DNA from: Clostridia bacterium | GTDB lineage: Bacteria; Bacillota; DSM-16504; Desulfitibacterales; Desulfitibacteraceae | DNA: 12,277 nucleotides | Assembly: GCA_018333845.1 (NCBI GenBank) | Contig: JAGXSK010000198.1 | Location: 1 to 12,277 of the forward strand | Direction of reading: 5' to 3' | Shown: piece after piece, positions 7,554 to 12,277 of the stretch | How the letters are laid out: each line of letters starts with the position of its first letter | How positions within the stretch are numbered: position 1 is the first letter of the stretch | Notes under the pieces: model-generated | What the model saw: only the letters and a program-made list of their open reading frames with translations | Told to the model about the DNA's origin: nothing | Databases searched by the model: none | Program-made: the position numbers and the translations under genes

Positions 7554-7581
7554 GATAACCTGGACATTAATCCAGGTTATC
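7554..7581 (-). terminator. Hairpin after the ComK-like gene
   Basis: GATAACCTGGA (7554-7564) and TCCAGGTTATC (7571-7581) form a perfect 11-bp stem with a 6-nt loop, a few bases after the stop codon at 7588. The T-tract that follows on the minus strand is poor (CTACTCGATTTATTTT), but its place makes it the likely transcript end. Confidence 0.65.
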
Positions 7582-7587
7582 TAGTAC

Positions 7588-8229
7588 TTATAATTTATTA
7601 CTTAATTGAATTCTTTCTTTTTCTTTCTTGGCCATCAGCCTATAGTGAAGGAGGTTTCTTTCCACAAAGGGCATAACACAGTATTTGATGAACTCTTCCT
7701 TTAATATCTCATCATTTAATACCTCATCATTGTCTTTTATTACAGAGACTAAATGAAGCTGTCTGTAGGCCCTGTGTATCTTCTTTGCACTTTCCAAGAT
7801 TATTTGAAAGCTTTTTGTAAGAAGGAGAGCGTCAATATGCCCGTTATCAAAGAAAATCTGAATGGTATTATCCTTTTCAGGGTGCTTATTGTAGCAGACT
7901 ATTTTTGAAAGCACAACGTAACCCCATGCCCCATCCTCCCTGGCTATTGGCTTCCTCATCTTAACAGGCACAAGGACTAAATCCTGGTGTAAGGGTACAG
8001 GTACTGAAATCTTTCTATCAACAAGTTTTGAATATTTTGCACGAGCCGTTTCCACATCTACTGTAAAAACCCTTGCCAGGTTTTTAACAACAGTACAAAT
8101 CTTTCTGCTATCTGTAAGGACCCTGCCATCATCTAAATGGACCTGCGTCACATTGCCCCCTTCTTCATTATATACGGGGACAAGGCAGTTAATATTCTGC
8201 CATATTCCTTCAAAGGATAACCTCTCCAT
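7588..8229 (-). CDS. ComK-like competence transcription factor
   Basis: The 213-residue product resembles ComK, the master regulator of competence in Bacillus, in motif order and length: a short beta-rich N-terminus, then a block with ISVPVPLHQDLVLVPV (74-89), comparable with the PPIMVDPSNQIFLFPT of ComK; a WGYVVLSKIV segment (102-111), comparable with its GWISHVHVKEF; and IQIFFDNG (123-130) before a helical region, comparable with its VTFSNG. Identity is low, so this is a family-level inference. Residues 145-213 are helical, with a charged tail. ATG 8229 lies 8 nt after AGGAGG; a GTG at 8238 would overlap that site. It has its own consensus promoter with an SOS box, 22 nt after the amidase gene. 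It probably binds DNA to control other genes, but no target is shown here. Confidence 0.6.
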   Translation of the reverse strand: MERLSFEGIWQNINCLVPVYNEEGGNVTQVHLDDGRVLTDSRKICTVVKNLARVFTVDVETARAKYSKLVDRKISVPVPLHQDLVLVPVKMRKPIAREDGAWGYVVLSKIVCYNKHPEKDNTIQIFFDNGHIDALLLTKSFQIILESAKKIHRAYRQLHLVSVIKDNDEVLNDEILKEEFIKYCVMPFVERNLLHYRLMAKKEKERIQLSNKL

Positions 8230-8251
8230 ATATCCCACCTCCTGTGCTGAA

Positions 8252-8836
8252 CTAATTATAAAACGAACATATGTTTGTTGTCAAGGCGTTTTTTACTTGA
8301 TTTTCCATATTTATTCTCTCAACCACTGCCGGGTAGCCCATGTCTCTCAATGCTTGAGCCGTATTCAAGGCAATATTTTTGTCAAAATATGTTCCCAGCT
8401 TTATCTGCCACATCCAGGGAACATCAGGGTAAAGAGAAAGCCTCACATCATCCCAGGGAAATAGTTTTCCTGGACACTTTGTTGCCGTGCCCTTAACTTC
8501 CTTATGGAGAAGTATGCTTTCCAGACTGATGGAATGCTTAATTTGAAGTTCCTGGAGAAGGATAATAAGGCTATTGATCTGCTCCGGAAAGGGATGACGC
8601 TCCTCGAAATTTCCAATAAGGGCTACTCCAATACTTCTAAAATTCATCCTGTCGGCTATACAATGTGCTCCTGGGATATCCAGGGGCCTTCCCGTAACAA
8701 TCCTGCCGTCTTTCTCTATAAGATAGTTATAGCCTATATCCCTGAAGCCTTTCCGCAGATGGTTTCTTTTTACATGCCCGGCATCTTCTTCCTCTGCACC
8801 TGTATGATGCAGCACAATAAATTCTCTATGGTACAT
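8252..8836 (-). CDS. N-acetylmuramoyl-L-alanine amidase (amidase_2 type, endolysin-like)
   Basis: The 194-residue enzyme cuts the bond between N-acetylmuramic acid and L-alanine in peptidoglycan. The amidase_2/PGRP fold shows the zinc ligands His10 (in VLHHTG), His111 (LLHKEV) and Cys121 (TKCPG), plus Tyr36 in DIGYNYLI and GAH at 56-58. Residues about 141-175 (WMWQIKLGTYF... ALRDMGYPAVV) look like a SPOR-type repeat, which in other proteins binds denuded glycan. There is no signal peptide, so release needs lysis or a holin. I chose ATG 8836, 9 nt after GGGTGG; the reading frame stays open further upstream. It overlaps the YvrJ gene by 11 nt and its last codons contain the promoter of the ComK-like gene. 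It could be a phage-derived endolysin. Confidence 0.88.
   Translation of the reverse strand: MYHREFIVLHHTGAEEEDAGHVKRNHLRKGFRDIGYNYLIEKDGRIVTGRPLDIPGAHCIADRMNFRSIGVALIGNFEERHPFPEQINSLIILLQELQIKHSISLESILLHKEVKGTATKCPGKLFPWDDVRLSLYPDVPWMWQIKLGTYFDKNIALNTAQALRDMGYPAVVERINMENQVKNALTTNICSFYN
8255..8284 (-). promoter_or_regulatory. Consensus sigma-A promoter of the ComK-like gene
   Basis: On the minus strand a perfect TTGACA (8279-8284), an 18-nt spacer, and a perfect TATAAT (8255-8260). It lies within the last codons of the amidase gene. Transcription would start near 8248, giving a leader of about 19 nt that carries the AGGAGG site of the gene starting at 8229. It is the best sigma-A promoter in the window. 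Confidence 0.8.
8264..8277. promoter_or_regulatory. LexA (SOS/DinR) box inside the promoter spacer
   Basis: CGAACATATGTTTG matches 13 of 14 positions of the Bacillus LexA consensus CGAACRNRYGTTYC. It fills the spacer between the -35 and -10 of the ComK-like promoter, where bound LexA would block RNA polymerase. This predicts derepression after DNA damage. Confidence 0.75.
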
Positions 8837-8972
8837 TTTTCTCAACCACCCTTCCAAGGTCATTAATCGCAATGGTTAATTCATCAAGCTTCTTTTCTAC
8901 CCTAACCAAAAGATAAATGGCCACCACCATGGGAAAGCCAAAATTTCCCACCTGGGCAAAAAACATCTCCAT
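8826..8972 (-). CDS. YvrJ family small membrane protein, holin-like
   Basis: This 48-residue gene is short and lies in a stretch otherwise without a gene. It reads MEMFFAQVGNFGFPMVV, then AIYLLVRVEKKLDELTIAI, the pattern of the YvrJ family: NFGFP before a short hydrophobic helix (residues about 12-23), then an Arg-Val-Glu-Lys-Lys-Leu turn into an amphipathic helix. The shape is like small BhlA/UviB-type holins. GGGGGTG lies 5-6 nt before the ATG. Its TAG at 8826 overlaps the amidase start by 11 nt, so translation is coupled. The role of YvrJ is not established; with an adjacent amidase, membrane permeabilisation is a reasonable inference. Confidence 0.8.
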   Translation of the reverse strand: MEMFFAQVGNFGFPMVVAIYLLVRVEKKLDELTIAINDLGRVVEKNVP

Positions 8973-9022
8973 TTCATTCACCCCCATTATTTTTTAAATA
9001 TACTCTATAAAGCAGCTTATAC

Positions 9023-9028
9023 ATTATA
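9023..9028 (-). promoter_or_regulatory. Possible -10 element before YvrJ
   Basis: On the minus strand a perfect TATAAT lies about 50 nt before the YvrJ start, but no good -35 hexamer is present at 16-18 nt. The YvrJ-amidase pair is separated from DUF2922 by more than 300 nt and a strong hairpin, so a separate promoter is expected. Confidence 0.3.
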
Positions 9029-9136
9029 AACATTCATGTTTTTCATAAATATTAACTAAATATTACTTTTTGCAGTGAAATCAGTTTTCCATACTTTAGT
9101 TAACACTACCTTTTAATAACTAAATTCCATGTCATG

Positions 9137-9150
9137 ATGATGTACATCAT
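9137..9150. repeat. 14-bp perfect palindrome
   Basis: ATGATGTACATCAT is self-complementary. It lies in the 335-nt stretch between DUF2922 and YvrJ, which otherwise holds no gene, and could be a protein-binding operator. No known regulator box was recognised in it. Confidence 0.35.
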
Positions 9151-9232
9151 GGTTCAACAGATCACAAGTTATAATTTAAGGTAAAAGCATAACTGGCGGA
9201 CACTGATAGTGGGTTGTAAGGGAGAAAACAGT

Positions 9233-9296
9233 GGGGGATAAGTCCATAAGTCTAGCTAGTGTCAGGTTTAATCAATGTGTTATAGACCTATCCCCC
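9233..9296 (-). terminator. 17-bp inverted repeat, likely terminator of the DUF1659-DUF2922 operon
   Basis: Arms GGGGGATAAGTCCATAA (9233-9249) and TTATAGACCTATCCCCC (9280-9296) are separated by 30 nt. As minus-strand RNA all 17 positions pair, two of them as G-U; on the plus strand these would be A-C mismatches. It starts 12 nt after the DUF2922 stop. Only a weak TTTT follows, so besides termination it may be an RNA-stability hairpin. Confidence 0.55.
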
Positions 9297-9307
9297 TGGC
9301 TGCTCCC

Positions 9308-9532
9308 TTACTCGGCTACTGAGAATTCAGTAACCTCTCTAGCTACAATACGGGCTCCTGCTATGGCTGCCAGGTCACCCCTGGGGGATGTGAACACATC
9401 CCCTGCCAGGATAGCTTCCATGGCTTCCTTGACCTCCACATCAGTCAAATCCTCCCTGGGATCAACTAAACCTAATGTTACCCTGGTGCCAGCTTCATTG
9501 AAAAACTGCAGCTCTAATCTTTTTATTAGCAT
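9308..9532 (-). CDS. DUF2922 family protein
   Basis: The 74-residue protein begins MLIKRLELQFFNEAG and contains TLGLVDPREDLTDVEVKEAM and the AGARIVAREVTEF ending, the conserved pattern of DUF2922, a Firmicute-only small family of unknown function. GGAGGTG lies 5 nt before ATG 9532; the frame extends further upstream through the binding site. There is no signal peptide, cysteine or membrane segment. It follows DUF1659 with a gap of about 50 nt, and these two families are usually found next to each other and often with YvrJ. No function is claimed. Confidence 0.85.
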   Translation of the reverse strand: MLIKRLELQFFNEAGTRVTLGLVDPREDLTDVEVKEAMEAILAGDVFTSPRGDLAAIAGARIVAREVTEFSVAE

Positions 9533-9582
9533 ATTTTCACCTCCTTCCTGTCTTGCTTTCATCCATCACATCCAAACCAACA

Positions 9583-9807
9583 TTACTGGGAAATCAGGTC
9601 ACTTTCAGTAACCCTTCTGATGGCAGTAACAGGATGCTGTTGAAGCTCTCCAAGCTTATTTCCAACATTGTAGACAGCTTCATCTGCTGCCTGGGGCTTT
9701 ACCCTGTTAAAGCTTCTGGAGCTAATTATTGGCAAGCCCTCATCATCCATCCCTGTCTGCACCATGAGCCTTAACCCTGAACTAACTACTGAACTGATAA
9801 CTGGCAT
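9583..9807 (-). CDS. DUF1659 family protein
   Basis: The 74-residue protein contains SSGLRLMVQTGMDDEG, then SRSFNRVKPQAADEAVY and a C-terminal RRVTESDL, matching DUF1659, a small Firmicute family of unknown function that commonly precedes DUF2922. The AGGAGGTG site lies 5 nt before the ATG. It is probably cytoplasmic. It is the first gene of the DUF1659-DUF2922-YvrJ-amidase series. Its leader contains a terminator-like hairpin at 9867-9892. Confidence 0.85.
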   Translation of the reverse strand: MPVISSVVSSGLRLMVQTGMDDEGLPIISSRSFNRVKPQAADEAVYNVGNKLGELQQHPVTAIRRVTESDLISQ

Positions 9808-9866
9808 TTTTTCACCTCCTCTCTGCTGAAGTTATTTACATGATAAACCCATGTGCACAAAAAGAA

Positions 9867-9892
9867 AAAACCCGACCTGTTGGACGGTTTCG
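9867..9892 (-). terminator. Terminator-like hairpin in the DUF1659 leader
   Basis: Minus-strand sequence AAACCGTCC-AACA-GGTCGGGTTT forms an imperfect stem (one mismatch, one bulged G), followed by more T and CTTTTT. It lies about 60 nt upstream of the DUF1659 start. No minus-strand gene was found upstream, so it either ends a small RNA or acts as an attenuator in the leader. Confidence 0.5.
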
Positions 9893-10217
9893 TTGACTTG
9901 TTGTTAAGTACAAGGAAAATATAAAGCCTTGTCCAGCACATATGCTGAGGTTATTTATGAAATTTTAATGCTAATTGTAACTTAAAATTATGTGAGCCAA
10001 TTCTATATTTTTGTCAGAATTAAAATGACTAAAATCATTTGTGAAGATTTTGTAGATTTTTTAACTGAAAACTAGGATATTCCAAAACTCTGTAGAAGTT
10101 TTATACAAAGTTGTTATGCAAAAAGAAATTATCAAAACATGTAAAAATTGCAAATAATATTAACTAAACTGTAAACCATAATTACATCTATAGATTAACC
10201 ATGAAAGGAGAGTTGCT
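9893..10217. other. AT-rich divergent intergenic region
   Basis: This stretch separates the minus-strand DUF1659 leader from the plus-strand ferritin-like gene. It is AT-rich and without an open reading frame that looks real. It holds small dyads: CAGCACATATGCTG near 9936, CAAGG/CCTTG around 9912-9931, and AAATGA/TCATTT near 10022-10040. No convincing -35/-10 pair stands out for either gene. Confidence 0.4.
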
Positions 10218-10709
10218 ATGGCTCTTAATAATGAACTGGAGATTCTAAAGCAGGCCATTTTAAATGAATTAGAGGGTTATAACTTTTATCTCCTTGCAGC
10301 ACAACAGACAAAGGACGCTGATGCAAGGGAAGCTTTTTCACACTTTGCCAAAGAAGAAGAAAAACACCTTAATTGGTTGAAGGAAATGTACCAATCCATG
10401 AGTGAGGATACAGAAGTCATAACTCCCCCTTCGCTAACAGACCCACCTTCCCCCCATATTTTCTCCTGGTCTAATGCAGGAACAGAAAGGGGTTCCCTGG
10501 CTGTATCTGTTTTTGGCATTGCCATAAACATGGAAAAAGCTGCTGTAGATTTCTATAAAATGGCCGCTGGAACCACTAAACTAGACGCGGCAAAAAAACT
10601 GTACTTAACCCTTGTAAAATGGGAAGAAGAGCACCTTGCAAGTTTTGAAAAGCACTATGATGAATTAAAAGAAGCGTGGTGGCAGAACCAGGGCTTTAGC
10701 CCGTCTTAA
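10218..10709 (+). CDS. Ferritin-like di-iron protein (rubrerythrin-type, no rubredoxin domain)
   Basis: The 163-residue four-helix protein carries two E...ExxH sets expected of a di-iron site: E17 with E47-x-x-H50 in the first half, and E106 with E136-x-x-H139 in the second. A Y at 24 matches the rubrerythrin ExxxxxxY pattern. The usual C-terminal rubredoxin Cys4 domain is missing. In anaerobes such proteins are linked to peroxide detoxification or iron handling, but the electron donor would have to come from another protein. AAGGAG lies 7 nt before the ATG. It is divergent from DUF1659 and has a weak terminator after it. Confidence 0.85.
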   Translation: MALNNELEILKQAILNELEGYNFYLLAAQQTKDADAREAFSHFAKEEEKHLNWLKEMYQSMSEDTEVITPPSLTDPPSPHIFSWSNAGTERGSLAVSVFGIAINMEKAAVDFYKMAAGTTKLDAAKKLYLTLVKWEEEHLASFEKHYDELKEAWWQNQGFSPS

Positions 10710-10731
10710 AATTTTAATATTAATCACAACT

Positions 10732-10754
10732 CAGGTGTCTTATCTCACCTGTTT
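10732..10754 (+). terminator. Weak hairpin after the ferritin-like gene
   Basis: CAGGTG and CACCTG form a 6-bp stem with an 8-nt loop, followed by TTTG. Weak but well placed after the stop codon. Confidence 0.4.
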
Positions 10755-10759
10755 GCATA

Positions 10760-10790
10760 CACATCCTCAGGAGCTAATTCTGGGGATGTG
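10760..10790 (+). repeat. 11-bp hairpin between the ferritin-like and sensor genes
   Basis: CACATCCTCAG (10760-10770) pairs with CTGGGGATGTG (10780-10790), 11 bp with one G-U on the plus strand, around GAGCTAATT. No T-tract follows, so it is not a clear terminator and may be an mRNA end structure. Confidence 0.45.
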
Positions 10791-10796
10791 CTTGCA

Positions 10797-10829
10797 TTAG
10801 CAAGTGCCGTTAGCAAGTGCATTAGCAAG
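10797..10829. repeat. Short tandem direct repeats, 12-13 bp period
   Basis: TTAGCAAGTGC occurs at 10797-10807 and 10810-10820, and TTAGCAAG again at 10822-10829. An adjacent CTTGCATTAGCAAG adds a small hairpin. The repeats could be binding sites for a regulator of the downstream sensor gene or a slippage-prone tract. Confidence 0.55.
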
Positions 10830-10963
10830 AGGGGTACCCAGGCAAGTTTACACTCAGATAACAGATTTTTTTAAAATTAAGAAGTATAAAAGAAACAATT
10901 GAGAATTTCTCATCAATTACCAATTTTGAAAGAAAACTAATAATATGAAAGGTAACAAAGGCA

Positions 10964-12277
10964 ATGAAAAAGCAAAGGGATGCTATGCCAAAAGGTAATA
11001 ATTCCATGGTTTTATATGCTATCTTCATGGTGTCTGTTCTGATCCCTTTACTAATTGTGGGCTTTTTTATAAATAAGATTTTGGACAACTATATTACCAG
11101 CAATTATTTAGAAGCAACCAACCGGGAAATCAAACAAGTTGAAAATGCCTACAACATGTTTTTTAAAAACTACATGGAAAAGGTAGCTTATTTGTCAAAA
11201 AATTATTTTGTAATGCAGGCAGATGATACCATAACTACTTACATGGATAGAAATGAAGAGGTTTTTATCACCCCATCTCAAAATGGCGGCATTGAAGAAG
11301 AAATTTACAGTGTTTTCAAAAAATTTATAGACACCCATCCTAACCTGGTTTATGTCTATATGGGAACAAAATATGGAGGTTATATACAATGCCCAGAAGG
11401 TCCCGTAATGGTTAATTATGATCCTAGGAAACGTCCTTTTTATATACAGGCACTTGATAGTGGAGATCAGGTAGTAAAAGGCCCTCCCTATGATTGGTTT
11501 GGAAACCAGCTGATTAGTCTTACAAAGCAGGTAAAAAATGAGCACGGCCAATTCGTCGGTGTGGTAGGTGTAGATATTAATCTTCGTGAATTAGCTGTAA
11601 TGTTATCTGGAATTAGCATAGGAGATTCTGGTTTTGTTGTACTAACACAGGATGACGGAACAATAATTACTGACTCCCGGTATCAATACCTGGTGCTTCA
11701 AAACATAAATGATTTCTTCCATGGAATTTCATTTAATAATGGCCAGGGTGAAAAGGAAAGCTTCATAAAGATTAATATAAACAATACTGATTACCTGGTT
11801 ACAAGTTACTCATCTTCAGAGCTGGGCATGAAATTTATAGCCTTTATTGAAGAAAGTGAGTTAACCAGCCTTAAAAAAGACATGGTTGCTGAAATGAGTG
11901 GTACCGTTTTAGCCACTTTTTTTGTCATTGCTATAATGCTGTACTTTGCTGTCAAGCATGTAACTGGACCAATAGTCAAGCTTTCCCAATCACTAGACAG
12001 ATTATCCAGCTATGACTTTGCCTTTGAAGATGAAGAATTGCGCAAATACCAAAAAAGAAGAGATGAAATTGGTGTAATTGCCAGGGCTGTTGACAGGATG
12101 AAAACAAATATTACTGCCTTGATTCAAGACATTAACAATAGTGAAGTCAAATTCCGTGCCTTTGTATCCAATGTGCCCGGCATAGTTTACAGATGCGCCA
12201 ATGATGCTGACTGGACCATGGAGTTTATCAGCAACGAAATAGAAAACATATCAGGCTATCCAAGTTCTGATTTCATT
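10964..12277 (+). CDS. dCache-HAMP-PAS membrane sensor, 3' end beyond the window
   Basis: The frame stays open to the window edge, 438 codons. Visible parts are a basic N-terminus, a transmembrane helix (about residues 16-38), an extracellular double-Cache domain (about 40-310, with YDPRKRPFYIQAL and VGVVGVDINL typical of dCache_1), a second helix (about 315-335), a HAMP domain (336-395, containing GPIVKLSQSLDRL and RRDEIGVIARAVDRM) and the start of a PAS domain (about 400 on, ending ISGYPSSDFI). The output domain is not visible; a chemoreceptor, kinase or GGDEF/HD-GYP protein is possible, the last two being more likely after a PAS. ATG 10964 has a weak site; ATG 10985 follows AAGGG with 5 nt spacing and is a good alternative start. 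Confidence 0.85.
   Translation, partial: MKKQRDAMPKGNNSMVLYAIFMVSVLIPLLIVGFFINKILDNYITSNYLEATNREIKQVENAYNMFFKNYMEKVAYLSKNYFVMQADDTITTYMDRNEEVFITPSQNGGIEEEIYSVFKKFIDTHPNLVYVYMGTKYGGYIQCPEGPVMVNYDPRKRPFYIQALDSGDQVVKGPPYDWFGNQLISLTKQVKNEHGQFVGVVGVDINLRELAVMLSGISIGDSGFVVLTQDDGTIITDSRYQYLVLQNINDFFHGISFNNGQGEKESFIKININNTDYLVTSYSSSELGMKFIAFIEESELTSLKKDMVAEMSGTVLATFFVIAIMLYFAVKHVTGPIVKLSQSLDRLSSYDFAFEDEELRKYQKRRDEIGVIARAVDRMKTNITALIQDINNSEVKFRAFVSNVPGIVYRCANDADWTMEFISNEIENISGYPSSDFI

Noticed and set aside
9231..9611. Plus-strand open reading frame over DUF2922
   Set aside because: It is the shadow of DUF2922 on the opposite strand with no start signal.
11195..11551. Minus-strand open reading frame over the dCache domain
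   Set aside because: It is the reverse-strand shadow of the sensor gene, whose frame is continuous and has recognisable domains.

Overview
The window looks like chromosomal DNA from a low-GC, endospore-forming Firmicute of the Clostridia side (Peptococcaceae/Desulfotomaculum-like). Signs of this are strong purine-rich ribosome binding sites, AT-rich intergenic DNA, exact Spo0A boxes, a Gram-positive type SOS box, a sigma-D (motility sigma) promoter, and Firmicute-restricted small families (YvrJ, DUF1659, DUF2922). No tRNA, rRNA, CRISPR array, transposase or intact phage was seen.

Layout. At 1-1159 (minus) two secreted-protein genes overlap, the first carrying an IPT/TIG fold and a near-consensus sigma-D promoter. 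At 1346-1590 a sigma-A-like promoter is followed by about 200 nt of hairpin-rich DNA ending in a strong intrinsic terminator: a candidate structured RNA or leader in front of a cyclodeaminase-family folate gene (1650-2219). A beta-CASP metallo-beta-lactamase nuclease lies at 2264-3847 (minus). A monocistronic type IV pilin follows (4067-4432, plus), then a 905-residue PAS/GGDEF/HD-GYP cyclic-di-GMP enzyme (4586-7303, minus) whose promoter carries two tandem Spo0A boxes.

The most interesting part is 7588-9807 (minus): DUF1659, DUF2922, a 48-residue YvrJ protein, an N-acetylmuramoyl-L-alanine amidase and a ComK-like regulator. YvrJ and the amidase overlap by 11 nt and resemble a miniature holin/endolysin pair. 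The ComK-like gene has its own consensus promoter (TTGACA, 18 nt, TATAAT) inside the end of the amidase gene, and a LexA/SOS box fills the spacer. This suggests DNA-damage control of a competence-type regulator.

The right end holds a divergent ferritin-like (rubrerythrin-type) gene at 10218-10709, short hairpins and tandem repeats, and the 5' part of a dCache-HAMP-PAS membrane sensor cut by the window edge.

Taken together the window is rich in surface and lifestyle genes (pilin, cyclic-di-GMP turnover, sensing, wall hydrolysis, competence-like control) whose promoters show four control layers: sigma-D, Spo0A, LexA and a possible structured RNA. These links are inferred from sequence only.
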